A stretch of 64,000 nucleotides of DNA, taken from positions 124,001-188,000 of the forward strand of contig NZ_JACPOF010000030.1 of assembly GCF_016185115.1 (NCBI RefSeq), in the 5' to 3' direction. The position numbers and the translations under genes were made by a program. Numbering within the stretch: position 1 is the first letter of the stretch; each line of letters starts with the position of its first letter. Under the pieces are notes generated by a model. It saw only the letters and a list, made by a program, of their open reading frames with translations. It did no database searches and had not been told where the DNA came from. This stretch comes from Polaromonas sp. (GTDB lineage Bacteria; Pseudomonadota; Gammaproteobacteria; Burkholderiales; Burkholderiaceae_C). Shown here in pieces: positions 7,793 to 16,496 of the stretch.

Positions 7793-9163
7793 ATGACAGC
7801 TCAACAGGCCCAGACCGAACAGCTTTCCTCCGTACAGGCGTCTACCCCACGCATCACGCACATGCGGGTCATTCCGGTCGCCGGCCATGACAGCATGCTG
7901 CTCAACCTCAGCGGCGCGCACGGCCCCTTCTTCACCCGCAACCTTGTGGTGCTGACCGACAGCCTGGGGCACACCGGCGTGGGCGAGGTGCCGGGTGGCG
8001 AAAAAATCCGACAGACGCTTGAGGACGCGCGCGAACTCATCATTGGCCAGTCGCCCGGCAACTGGAACCACATCCTCAACAGCATGCGCGCCAGATTTGC
8101 CGACCGCGACAGCGGCGGCCGCGGCAACCAGACTTTTGATTTGCGCATCACCATTCACGCTGTGACTGCCGTTGAAAGCGCGCTGCTTGACCTGCTCGGG
8201 CAATTTCTCGGCGTGCCGGTTGCGGCACTGCTGGGCGACGGCCAGCAGCGCGACTCGGTCGCCATGCTGGGCTACCTCTTTTATATTGCGGACGGCAAAA
8301 AAACCGGCCTGCCCTACCTCGCCGACCCCGGTGCAGACGACGACTGGCTTCGTCTGCGCCATGAACCGGCCATGGACGCCAAAAGCATAGTCCGCCTGGC
8401 AGAAGCCGCGCATGCGCGCTACGGCTTCAAGGACTTCAAGCTCAAGGGCGGCGTGCTGCGCGGCGAAGAAGAGATGGAGGCCATCATCGCGCTGTCGGAG
8501 CGCTTTCCCGATGCGCGCATCACGCTGGACCCGAATGGCGGCTGGCTGTTGAAAGACGCCATACGCATCTGCAAGGACAGACACAAGGAACTGGCCTATG
8601 CCGAAGACCCGTGCGGCGGTGAAGGCGTGTTCTCTGGCCGCGAGGTAATGGCCGAGTTCCGCCGCGCCACCGGCCTCATGACGGCGACCAACATGATCGC
8701 CACAGACTGGCGCGAGATGGCGCACACCATTCAGCTGCAGTCGGTCGACATCCCGCTGGCCGACCCGCATTTCTGGACCATGGAGGGCTCGGTGCGCGTG
8801 GCGCAGCTCTGCCAGACCTGGGGCCTGACCTGGGGATCACATTCAAACAACCACTTCGATGTGTCGCTTGCGATGTTCACGCAGGTCGCAGCTGCTGCGC
8901 CTGGCAAAGTCACGGCCATAGACACGCACTGGATCTGGCAGGACGGCCAGCACCTGACAAAAAACCCGCTCAAGATTGTTGACGGTGAAGTAGCACTGCC
9001 GAAAAAACCAGGCCTCGGCGTGGAGCTCGACATGGATGCGGTCGAAGCCGCGCACCAGCTTTACCTCAAGCACGGCCTGGGTTCACGCGACGACGCGGTG
9101 GGCATGCAGTTCATGATTCCTGACTGGAAGTTCAATCCCAAGATGCCCTGCATGGTCAGATAA
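7793..9163 (+). CDS. gudD: Glucarate dehydratase
   Basis: The 456-residue enzyme is very close to E. coli GudD along its whole length. It has the opening motif VIPVAGHDSMLLNLSGAHGP, the catalytic Lys pair in KLK (216-218), metal/substrate residues Asp246 and Asn248 in DPNGGW, EDPCGGEGVFSGREVMAEF, TNMIATDW, ADPHFW and the catalytic His350 in SHSNNH. It converts D-glucarate to 5-keto-4-deoxy-D-glucarate. It is transcribed alone on the plus strand, next to its probable regulator and opposite the uronate operon that makes its substrate. An ATG at 7793 gives the family's normal N-terminus. Confidence 0.97.
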   Translation: MTAQQAQTEQLSSVQASTPRITHMRVIPVAGHDSMLLNLSGAHGPFFTRNLVVLTDSLGHTGVGEVPGGEKIRQTLEDARELIIGQSPGNWNHILNSMRARFADRDSGGRGNQTFDLRITIHAVTAVESALLDLLGQFLGVPVAALLGDGQQRDSVAMLGYLFYIADGKKTGLPYLADPGADDDWLRLRHEPAMDAKSIVRLAEAAHARYGFKDFKLKGGVLRGEEEMEAIIALSERFPDARITLDPNGGWLLKDAIRICKDRHKELAYAEDPCGGEGVFSGREVMAEFRRATGLMTATNMIATDWREMAHTIQLQSVDIPLADPHFWTMEGSVRVAQLCQTWGLTWGSHSNNHFDVSLAMFTQVAAAAPGKVTAIDTHWIWQDGQHLTKNPLKIVDGEVALPKKPGLGVELDMDAVEAAHQLYLKHGLGSRDDAVGMQFMIPDWKFNPKMPCMVR

Positions 9164-9170
9164 TTTGGCC

Positions 9171-9262
9171 CCCACGGTCGCTCACTTCGTGTAGCTCCCT
9201 GCCCCCCGAGGGGGCCGCCCGCCTGTGGCCCGGCAAAGCCGGTTCCACGGCTCCACTTGCAA
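9171..9262 (+). repeat. Dispersed ~90-bp intergenic repeat, family B, copy 1
   Basis: A sequence beginning CCCACGGTCGCTCACTTCGT directly after the gudD stop codon contains the hairpin GCCCCC-CGA-GGGGGC and ends near CTCCACTTGC. Similar copies follow grpE (21464-21540) and frmA (27351-27436), always just 3' of a plus-strand gene and in the same orientation. It may act as a transcription terminator or mRNA 3' end for gudD. Confidence 0.75.
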
Positions 9263-9294
9263 AAGAATAAGTCAGACGCGCCACCGAGCGTGGA

Positions 9295-10167
9295 TCACCC
9301 CGGCTGGCCTAGGCCCAGCAAACGCATAGCATTGCCCTTGAGGATGCCGGGCATCACTTCCGGCTTGAAGCCTGCATCTTCAAAATCCTTCATCCAGCGG
9401 TCTGGCGTGATCAGCGGGTAGTCGCTGCCGAAAAGGATGCGGTCCTTGAGCAGTGTGTTGGCGTACTGCACCAGTTGCTTGGGAAAGTACTTGGGGCTCC
9501 AGCCAGACAGGTCTATCCAGACATTGGGCTTGTGGGTGGCTACGCTCAGCGCTTCGTCCTGCCACGGAAAGCTCGGGTGCGCCATGACGATCTGCATATC
9601 GGGGAAATCAATCGCCACATCGTCCAGGTGCATGGGGTTGGAATACTCCAGCCGCAGGCCGCCGCCGCAGCGCATGCCGCTGCCTATGCCGCTGTGGCCG
9701 GTGTGGAAGATGGCCGGCAGCTTGTACGCGTTGATCACCTCGTAAATCGGCCAGGCCATTTTGTCGTAGGGGTGGTAGCCCTGCACCGTCGGGTGGAACT
9801 TGAAGCCCTTGATGCCGTGCTCGGTAATCAGCCGCTCCGCTTCGCGCGCACCCATCTTGCCCTTGTGCGGATCAATGCTGCCGAAGGCCATCATCATGTC
9901 GCTGTTCTTCTTGGCGGCCTCTGCGATCTCCTCATTCGGGATGCGCCGGCGGCCCAGCTTGGACTCGCTGTCGACCGTGAACATGATCAGGCCAATCTTG
10001 CGTTCACGGTAATAGGCGATGGTTTCTTCAATGGTCGGGCGCTTCGAGTTCTTGAAGTACTTGTCTGCGGCGCGGTCGTATTCCTCGCCATAGTTGTCAA
10101 ACGGGTTCCAGCAGCTGACTTCGGCGTTGGTGTGGATGTCTATGGCGATCAGGTTCTTGCAGTCCAT
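9295..10167 (-). CDS. Amidohydrolase-2 family TIM-barrel protein
   Basis: The protein has 290 residues and belongs to the Amidohydrolase_2/ACMSD-like superfamily, whose members hydrolyse or decarboxylate (often aromatic-derived) acids. Blocks seen: an N-terminal AIDIHTNAEV, GIKGFKFHPTVQGYHPYD, IFHTGHSG, IVMAHPSFPWQDEAL and the terminal ILFGSDYPL with the usual Asp. The usual HxH metal motif reads H-T-N here, because the second codon is AAC rather than CAC. This could weaken or change metal binding. It is divergent from a crotonase and a feruloyl-CoA-synthase-like gene, so a role in hydroxycinnamate breakdown is likely. The reaction is unknown. Confidence 0.8.
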   Translation of the reverse strand: MDCKNLIAIDIHTNAEVSCWNPFDNYGEEYDRAADKYFKNSKRPTIEETIAYYRERKIGLIMFTVDSESKLGRRRIPNEEIAEAAKKNSDMMMAFGSIDPHKGKMGAREAERLITEHGIKGFKFHPTVQGYHPYDKMAWPIYEVINAYKLPAIFHTGHSGIGSGMRCGGGLRLEYSNPMHLDDVAIDFPDMQIVMAHPSFPWQDEALSVATHKPNVWIDLSGWSPKYFPKQLVQYANTLLKDRILFGSDYPLITPDRWMKDFEDAGFKPEVMPGILKGNAMRLLGLGQPG

Positions 10168-10256
10168 GTCGTGTCCCGGGTAAATACTTAGATGAATGAT
10201 GTCGGGGTGGCTTAAATTAGCTATTCAATATAGCTTTATTCAAACCATCAAACAAT

Positions 10257-11051
10257 ATGCAAAATCCCCAAGCTGAAACCAATCCGGGGGACGTTTCAGT
10301 CGAACACCGCGGTGCGATTTCCATTGTGCGCCTGTGCCGCCCCAAAAAGCGCAATGCCATCAACGACGGCCTGATGGCCTCGCTCGGCCAGCGCTTTGCG
10401 GAGCTGCCATCCGAAACCAAAGCCGTCGTCATCGCGGGCGAAGGCGATCATTTCTGCGCCGGGCTGGACCTGAGCGAGCTCAAGGACCGTGATGCGGTCG
10501 AGGGCCTGCACCACTCACGTTCATGGCACAAGATACTGACCGAGATGGAATTTGGCCGCGTGCCCATCGTGGCGGCCCTGCACGGCGCTGTGGTCGGTGG
10601 CGGGCTGGAGCTCGCCAGCACCTGCCATATCCGTGTGGCCGACGAGACCACCTTTTTTGCCCTGCCCGAAGGTTCACGCGGTATTTTTGTCGGCGGCGGC
10701 GGCTCGGTGCGGATTCCCAAACTCGTGGGCGCCCACCGCATGCTCGACATGATGCTGACGGGCCGCGTCTACAAGGCGGCAGAAGGCGTGGGCATAGGCA
10801 TGGCGCAATACCTGGTGCCTCCCGGCGAGGCCCTGGCCAAAGCCATCGAACTGGCTGAGCGCATTGCCGAGAACGCGCCCATGACCAACTACGCGCTCAT
10901 GCACGGCCTGCCCCGCATCGCGGAACAGCCGGCCGACCACGGTTTCCTCACCGAAGCCATGCTGGCGGCGATTGCGCAGTCGGCGCCCGAAGCCAAAGCC
11001 CGCGTCCGTGCCTTCCTGGACGGCACCGGCCCCAAGGTCAAATTCAAATGA
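10257..11051 (+). CDS. Enoyl-CoA hydratase/isomerase family protein (crotonase)
   Basis: A 264-residue crotonase-fold protein. The oxyanion-hole motifs are HFCAGLDLSEL and ALHGAVVGGGLELASTC, followed by FALPEGSRGIFVGGGGSVRIP and the late VGAHRMLDMMLTGRVY. It overlaps the next gene by four bases (ATGA), so the two are translationally coupled. Paired with an aryl-CoA ligase, it probably hydrates a hydroxycinnamoyl-CoA or related enoyl-CoA. It is not an obvious match to the hydroxycinnamoyl-CoA hydratase-lyase that releases vanillin, so a beta-oxidation-type route is possible. Specificity is unresolved. Confidence 0.88.
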   Translation: MQNPQAETNPGDVSVEHRGAISIVRLCRPKKRNAINDGLMASLGQRFAELPSETKAVVIAGEGDHFCAGLDLSELKDRDAVEGLHHSRSWHKILTEMEFGRVPIVAALHGAVVGGGLELASTCHIRVADETTFFALPEGSRGIFVGGGGSVRIPKLVGAHRMLDMMLTGRVYKAAEGVGIGMAQYLVPPGEALAKAIELAERIAENAPMTNYALMHGLPRIAEQPADHGFLTEAMLAAIAQSAPEAKARVRAFLDGTGPKVKFK

Positions 11052-12964
11052 GCCGCGCGACTGTCACGCCAAGGGCCACATTTCGCCCCTTTGATTTTGG
11101 TGTGACGCGTGCCTTGCGCCGCGATGCGGGGGCTGTGACCTACCTGCAGGCAGAGCAGCCGCTGCAACCCTATCCAGAACGCATGACCGACAGGCTGCTG
11201 CACTGGGCCAGGCTCAAGCCCGATCAACCGCTCTATTCAAGGCGCGACCCGGCACTGGGTGGCGACTGGCGTTACCTGACTTTTGCACAGGCCCTGGAGT
11301 CCGCACGCGCAATTGGCCAGGCCCTGCTTGATCGCGGCCTGAATGCCGAACGGCCGCTGGCCATCCTCAGCGAGAACAGTCTTGAGCACGCCATGCTGGC
11401 ACTGGGCGCCATGTACGCAGGCGTTCCGTTCTGCGCGGTGTCACCGCCCTACTCGCTCGTCAGCAAGGACTTTGACAAACTGCGCCACGTCATGGACACG
11501 CTCACCCCGGGCCTGGTGTTCGCGGCCGACTGGCAGCGCTATGGCCGGGCGATCGAGGCGGTTGTGCCGCGTGATGTTGAAGTGGTCATTGGCGCTGACG
11601 ACACGGAGGCTGCAGGCCGGGACATCACGCCGTTTGCCGACCTGCTCAAAACGCAGGCGACAGCGCAGGTCGATGCGGCCATGGCGGCGACCGGGCCTGA
11701 CACGCTGGTGAAGTTCCTGTTTACCAGCGGCTCCACCAAGTTGCCCAAGGCCGTCATCAACACACAGCGCATGATCTGCGCCAACCAGCAGCAGATGGCC
11801 CAGTCCATGCCCGTCATCACGGAGTCGCCGCTGGTGCTGATGGACTGGATGCCGTGGAACCACACCGCAGGCGGCAACCACAACTTCTTCATGGTGCTTT
11901 ACCACGGCGGCACGCTCTACATCGACGACGGCAAACCCACGCCTGCACTGCTGGGTGAAACACTGCGCAACCTGCGTGAAATTGCGCCCACCTGGTACTT
12001 CAACGTGCCGGTTGGTTTTGAGGCGATTGCCAGTGCCATGCAGACCGATGATGTCTTGCGGCGCAACTTCCTGTCGCGCGTACGCCAGCTTTTTTACGCC
12101 GGGGCTTCGCTGTCCCAGCCGGTCTGGGACAGCCTGTACGCCAGCTCCGAACGGGAGTACGGCGAAAGAGTCGTCATGACTGCAGGCCTGGGCATGACCG
12201 AGTCCAGCCCCTTCGGCCTGTTCGTGACCACACCGCATTCAAAAGCCGGCGACCTCGGCTTGCCGGGGCCCGGCCTTGAATTGAAGCTCGTTCCCATGGG
12301 TGACAAGACCGAGATCCGTTACCGCGGCCCCAACATCACGCCCGGTTACTGGCGCAATCCGCAGGCCACGCAGGAAAGCTTTGACGAAGAAGGGTTCTTC
12401 TGCACGGGCGACGCCGTGCAGTGGATTGACCCTGATGACATTCACCAGGGCTTGCGCTTCGATGGCCGCATTGCAGAAGACTTCAAGCTGGCCACCGGCA
12501 CATTTGTCAGCGTGGGCCCAATGCGGGCCAGGATCATTTCCGCCGGAGCGCCTTACGTGCAGGATGCCGTGATCACCGGCCTGGACCTCCATGAAGTCGG
12601 CGCCATGCTGGTCGCCACCCCCGCCCTGCGTACCCTGAGCGGCCTGGGTGCCGGCGCTTCCATCAGCGAGGTGGCGGCTTCAGCCCCCGTCAAGCGATGG
12701 CTTCAGAACCTGTTGAACAGCCTGACAGCAAGCGCCACCGGGAGTTCCACACGCATTGCACGCGCGCTGATCCTCACGGAGCCCGCGTCCATCGACAAGG
12801 GCGAGGTCACCGACAAGGGTTCGATCAACCAGCGCGCCGTCCTCAAGCACCGTGCCGCCCTGGTCCAGGCCCTGCATGACGGCAGCGCCGCGCATGTGGT
12901 CGTGGCAGACACCCCGACACGCGCATCAATGACACCCGCCTCACCGGCAGCCCGCACGGCATAG
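11048..12964 (+). CDS. fcs: Feruloyl-CoA synthase-like acyl-CoA ligase
   Basis: A 638-residue AMP-dependent ligase of the ANL family. It shows the phosphate-binding loop FTSGSTKLPKAVINTQ, the A5-type motif MTAGLGMTESSP, a modified A7 region (FFCTGDAV) and FDGRIAEDFKLATGTFVSVG. WMPWNHTAGGNHNF is typical of feruloyl-CoA synthases and replaces the usual A4 motif. It activates a hydroxycinnamate such as ferulate or coumarate to its CoA thioester in the cytoplasm. It starts at an ATG overlapping the crotonase stop codon. The last 40 residues are Ala-rich and probably disordered. Confidence 0.87.
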   Translation: MSRATVTPRATFRPFDFGVTRALRRDAGAVTYLQAEQPLQPYPERMTDRLLHWARLKPDQPLYSRRDPALGGDWRYLTFAQALESARAIGQALLDRGLNAERPLAILSENSLEHAMLALGAMYAGVPFCAVSPPYSLVSKDFDKLRHVMDTLTPGLVFAADWQRYGRAIEAVVPRDVEVVIGADDTEAAGRDITPFADLLKTQATAQVDAAMAATGPDTLVKFLFTSGSTKLPKAVINTQRMICANQQQMAQSMPVITESPLVLMDWMPWNHTAGGNHNFFMVLYHGGTLYIDDGKPTPALLGETLRNLREIAPTWYFNVPVGFEAIASAMQTDDVLRRNFLSRVRQLFYAGASLSQPVWDSLYASSEREYGERVVMTAGLGMTESSPFGLFVTTPHSKAGDLGLPGPGLELKLVPMGDKTEIRYRGPNITPGYWRNPQATQESFDEEGFFCTGDAVQWIDPDDIHQGLRFDGRIAEDFKLATGTFVSVGPMRARIISAGAPYVQDAVITGLDLHEVGAMLVATPALRTLSGLGAGASISEVAASAPVKRWLQNLLNSLTASATGSSTRIARALILTEPASIDKGEVTDKGSINQRAVLKHRAALVQALHDGSAAHVVVADTPTRASMTPASPAARTA

Positions 12965-13042
12965 GCGCGCGGCTGCAGCACCGACAAAAGCAAACTGAAA
13001 TCACCCGGCCCATAACGTCAACAACCTCAACAGGAGACTTTT

Positions 13043-14035
13043 ATGCTTCATCGCCGCACCCTTCTTCGTTCAGCCGCCACCACAGGCCTGACGGCCTGCA
13101 TAGGCGCGCCACTGCCTGCATTGGCCCAGGCACCCATTGAAACGGTTCGTGTCATCGTCGGCTTCCCGCCGGGCGGAACCACCGACGCTTTTGCGCGCCG
13201 TGTGGCCGACAAGCTGCGCGGCAACTATGCCGTCAATGCACTCGTGGACAACAAGCCCGGCGCGGGCGGGCAGATCGGCGTCACCGCGCTGCGCGAAAGC
13301 CCGGCAGACGGCTCGGTGATGCTGCTGACGCCCGCCTCCATGCTCACCATCTATCCGCACACCTTCCCCAAACTGCCCTACAAGATCGACGATGTCACGC
13401 CCATCAGCACGGCGCTGTACACCGCCCACGGCTTCGGCGTAGGCCCACAGGTGCCGGCCAATGTCAAAACACTGCGTGACTTCCTGGACTGGGCCAAAGC
13501 CAACCCCGGCATGGCCAACTATGGAACCCCGGGCGCAGGCTCCATGCCGCACCTGGTAGCGGCACTGCTTGAAAGGGCATCGGGCGTGCCGATGAAACAG
13601 ATTCCGTACCGCGGTTCCGGCCCCGGCATACAGGAACTGCTGGGCGGCCAGATCGCCGCTTTCTCATCACCGCTCGGCGATTACCTGCCTTACCTGCAGA
13701 GCGGACGCCTGCGGCTGCTGGCCGTGACAGGCACCACACGTTCAAAATTCGCACCCGAGGTTCCGACCTATGCCGAACAGGGCTTTGCCGAGCTGACCAT
13801 GCGCGAGTGGTATGGCATTTTCATGCCGCCACGTGCCAGTGCCGCTGTCACCGCACGGGCGCATGCCGCCCTGCGCGCCGTGGTGGCACAAAAAGAAGTG
13901 ATCGACTTTGGAACGCCTCTTGGCCTGGAAGCGATTGCCTCGCCCACCCTGGAGGACTTTGCGCGCACGCTCAAGGCGGATGCAGATTTGTGGGGGTCCT
14001 ACGTGAAGCGCATAGGGTTTACGGCCGAGTCCTAG
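13043..14035 (+). CDS. Bug/TctC-family periplasmic solute-binding protein
   Basis: A 330-residue exported binding protein. The N-terminus MLHRRTLLRSAATTGL resembles a twin-arginine or Sec leader, with cleavage near LPALAQA (about residue 29). The Bug signatures are present: VIVGFPPGGTTDAFARRVADKL, DNKPGAGGQIG, a YGTPGAG motif and MKQIPYRGSGPGIQELLGGQ. It follows the ligase gene with a clear ribosome-binding site (AGGAG). Such proteins capture organic acids, often without a dedicated TctAB permease, and none is present here. A hydroxycinnamate-related ligand is plausible from context. Confidence 0.9.
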   Translation: MLHRRTLLRSAATTGLTACIGAPLPALAQAPIETVRVIVGFPPGGTTDAFARRVADKLRGNYAVNALVDNKPGAGGQIGVTALRESPADGSVMLLTPASMLTIYPHTFPKLPYKIDDVTPISTALYTAHGFGVGPQVPANVKTLRDFLDWAKANPGMANYGTPGAGSMPHLVAALLERASGVPMKQIPYRGSGPGIQELLGGQIAAFSSPLGDYLPYLQSGRLRLLAVTGTTRSKFAPEVPTYAEQGFAELTMREWYGIFMPPRASAAVTARAHAALRAVVAQKEVIDFGTPLGLEAIASPTLEDFARTLKADADLWGSYVKRIGFTAES

Positions 14036-14129
14036 TCCTGAGCCCCCCGGCAGCGGCCAGCAACGGCCCCTGCCGGGCACACCTGAAGCTCGTGTAAGGT
14101 GTGCAGTTTTGTAGAACCCGTAACGCAAC

Positions 14130-14615
14130 ATGCCCCTATCCCCCGAAAAAGACCTGGATTCAGATCCGGCACCCGCCACCAGCCCCACCAGGGATCTGGA
14201 CACCAGCTTCCTGGAAAGCCTTGTCGGGTACAACGCGAGGCGGGCCGTTCTGCAGATCATCGAGCTGTTCATCAGCCGCATGACGGACCATGACATGCGG
14301 CCTGTCCAGTTCTCCGTCATGTCTCTGATCGCACGCAACCCGGGCATCACATCGCGCCAGCTCTGCGATGTGCTGGGCATGATGTCGTCCAACCTGGTCG
14401 CCATGGTGCGGTCACTGGAAAAACGCAAGCTGATCATCCGCAAACCCCATCCCAATGACGGCCGTGCGACCGGTCTGCATCCCACCCGCGCAGGCACCGC
14501 GCTCGTGCACGTGGGGGAACAAACCATATCCGCCCTGGAAATAGAAGCGACGTCCGGTCTGACCTCTGCCGAACGAAAAACACTCATACGCCTGCTGAAA
14601 AAAATCTACCTGTAG
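14130..14615 (+). CDS. MarR-family transcriptional regulator
   Basis: A 161-residue winged-helix protein. The core is SFLESLVGYNARRAVLQIIE (dimer helix), then PVQFSVMSLIARNPGITSRQ, LCDVLGMMSSNLVAMVRSLE (recognition helix) and the wing KRKLIIRKPHPNDGRATGLH. The first 30 residues are Pro/Asp-rich and poorly conserved. It follows the Bug gene by 94 bp on the same strand. MarR proteins often control hydroxycinnamate catabolism and bind the CoA thioester, so this may regulate the cluster at 9295-14035. The effector is not evident from sequence. Confidence 0.88.
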   Translation: MPLSPEKDLDSDPAPATSPTRDLDTSFLESLVGYNARRAVLQIIELFISRMTDHDMRPVQFSVMSLIARNPGITSRQLCDVLGMMSSNLVAMVRSLEKRKLIIRKPHPNDGRATGLHPTRAGTALVHVGEQTISALEIEATSGLTSAERKTLIRLLKKIYL

Positions 14616-14855
14616 CGGTCAGGCACCGGGGGTTTTGGGCAAGGCGCCTGCACCCGTGTCAATCAGCAAATACAGCATATCGCTTCACAGTCACAGTTTT
14701 CTGCTCTTTTGGCCGTGAAGCTGCACACCACGGTCTTTACTAGCTATAAAACCTGTAGCAGCGTGAAATTTTGCGTTATATTTGCACCACGCCACGGGAT
14801 TGCCGGTCCAAGTGTGACTAAACTGTGACCAAATTCGAATCGAGGAGATGAGTTA

Positions 14856-15164
14856 ATGAGTGCCAAGGAAAACGCCGCTGTCGGCCAGCTGTTTGAACTG
14901 CTCGAGTCACGTTATGCACTGCGCGTGTTGTGGGCACTGAAAGACGGCCATCCCCAGACCTTCAGGCTCCTGCAGGACAGCGTTGGCAGCATCACCCCGA
15001 ACACCCTCAACACCCGCGTCAAGGAATTGCGCACTGCAGGCCTCATGACGCACGGCGACGCCGGCTACACGGTTACCCCGCTCGGCAACGACCTGCTCAA
15101 GCGCCTGGGTGAACTGCAGGGCTTTGCCGCCAAGTGGCAAGCCAGCCTGGCCAAGAAAAAATAA
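14856..15164 (+). CDS. Small HxlR-type winged-helix regulator
   Basis: A 102-residue protein with one winged helix: LFELLESRYALRVLWALKDG, FRLLQDSVGSITPNTLNTRV (recognition helix) and ELRTAGLMTHGDAGYTVTPLG. This is the HxlR/PadR-like pattern. The N-terminal Cys used for redox or aldehyde sensing in some HxlR proteins is absent. A strong ribosome-binding site (GAGGAG) precedes the ATG at 14856. It is monocistronic, bounded by a bidirectional terminator at 15181-15208. Its target genes cannot be told from the sequence. Confidence 0.82.
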   Translation: MSAKENAAVGQLFELLESRYALRVLWALKDGHPQTFRLLQDSVGSITPNTLNTRVKELRTAGLMTHGDAGYTVTPLGNDLLKRLGELQGFAAKWQASLAKKK

Positions 15165-15180
15165 CCCCTGCCTCCATAAA

Positions 15181-15208
15181 AAAAAGCGGCCTTCATGGCC
15201 GCTTTTTT
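15181..15208. terminator. Bidirectional intrinsic terminator
   Basis: AAAAAGCGGCC - TTCAT - GGCCGCTTTTTT forms a perfect stem with an A-run and a T-run. It lies between the convergent HxlR-type gene and the M29-like gene and serves both strands. Confidence 0.9.
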
Positions 15209-15227
15209 GTTGGCATGTGGCACAGGT

Positions 15228-16379
15228 TCAGATGGCCGTTTCCAGCAGTTCAATCGGGTTGCCGAATTTTTCAGCAGCCGCCCTCACGGCCGGGTCACGC
15301 AGTGCAGTCAGAAAGCCGCCGTCAATCAAGGACTGGCCATCCACCTGCACCGTGCTGTCCAGCGTGACGAGATCCATGTGCACGGGCGGCTCTTCCCATT
15401 GGGGCATGGTGCGCAATATGTATTCGCTGGGTTTGGCGAGGTCTATGCCGAAATGCAGCGCACCCGGCGCGTTGGAGCCGGCGGGGTAAATCGTGTGGCG
15501 CGGCGCTTTCGGGTTGAAGCCGCAGCCCAGTTCAATCAGCCGCCCGCCCACCAGCATCTCGCGCAGGATGACGGCCTCTTCAGATTCACCCGTCACTTCC
15601 ACAATCGTGTCGCTCTCAAAACGGCAGCCGATTTTTTCGGCAAACGGTTTGGCGAAACCCACGGCCCATTGCGGGTACAGCGTGCCCGACATGGTCACAG
15701 GCGCATTCGCGTCATTGCGATGCGCCGTGCGGTCCCACAGGTTGGGGCCATGCGTGGGCAGGTAGTGCACATAACAGCCGGGCTCGTCGGCGAACATCTT
15801 GCCGCGCCAGCGGTTGCCGGCCTGCAGCAACTGGCGCATCTCCGGCGTGTAGTCAATCGAGAAATCGCTGCCGCGCACGTCCGAGAACTTCACCGTGAAG
15901 TCCTTGCCTGCGGGGTAACGCTGCGCCGTTGCGCGGATGATCTCGCCCACCAGTTCAGCCGGGAAACGCGCCTGCGGCGTGTGCAGAAGGTCAAGGTCGC
16001 GGAAATAGGTGATCTTGACCCAGCGCTGGCCGGCGGCACGCTGCGCGATGAAGAACGGATCAAAGATGGAGCAGAACCATGTCGACACCACAAAATCGGC
16101 ATCGGCCACCAGCGCCTTCACCAGCTCTGGCACCTCGGTCACCTGGCTGGTGCTTTCCATGTACTGGCGCACCGTGGCGCCGCGCGCGCGCGCCAGCCCC
16201 ATCACCGCATCGGCCACGCGTGTGTCCAGCAGCGGGTCTGTCAGCAGCAGCACCTTGTCACCCTGGCCGAACGCAAAGGTGCGCTGGAAGTTTTCAAGCG
16301 CGGCGAAATAGTTTCTGGTGTCCGTCGTGGCGGCACGCACGCCGGGAGGCAGGCCTATCAGTTCATCTGTGGTCATCAT
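15228..16379 (-). CDS. M29 aminopeptidase/NicX-like metalloenzyme (function unresolved)
   Basis: A 383-residue protein that I place, with moderate confidence, near the peptidase M29 (aminopeptidase T)/2,5-dihydroxypyridine dioxygenase fold. Supporting features are an N-terminal domain with VLLLTDPLLDTRVADAVMG, a central VKFSDVRGSDFSIDYTP segment and a C-terminal HFGIDLAKPS and VHMDLVTLDSTVQVDGQ, where His and Asp are expected to bind metal. The start at 16379 has an AAGAGG ribosome-binding site 9-10 bases upstream. A longer frame to 16412 exists. It lies downstream of a Bug binding protein on the same strand, so it may act on an imported N-heterocycle or peptide-like acid. No reaction is assigned. 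Confidence 0.65.
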   Translation of the reverse strand: MMTTDELIGLPPGVRAATTDTRNYFAALENFQRTFAFGQGDKVLLLTDPLLDTRVADAVMGLARARGATVRQYMESTSQVTEVPELVKALVADADFVVSTWFCSIFDPFFIAQRAAGQRWVKITYFRDLDLLHTPQARFPAELVGEIIRATAQRYPAGKDFTVKFSDVRGSDFSIDYTPEMRQLLQAGNRWRGKMFADEPGCYVHYLPTHGPNLWDRTAHRNDANAPVTMSGTLYPQWAVGFAKPFAEKIGCRFESDTIVEVTGESEEAVILREMLVGGRLIELGCGFNPKAPRHTIYPAGSNAPGALHFGIDLAKPSEYILRTMPQWEEPPVHMDLVTLDSTVQVDGQSLIDGGFLTALRDPAVRAAAEKFGNPIELLETAI

Positions 16380-16496
16380 GTGTTTGGTCCTCTTGTTCCA
16401 TATCTGGTTCATTGCGAGACTAGGCGCATCGCCGCAGACAGTGCGTTAGCACGGCAAGGCGGTGCAACGACGTATCGCGGTGAAGCAGCTACGGAA

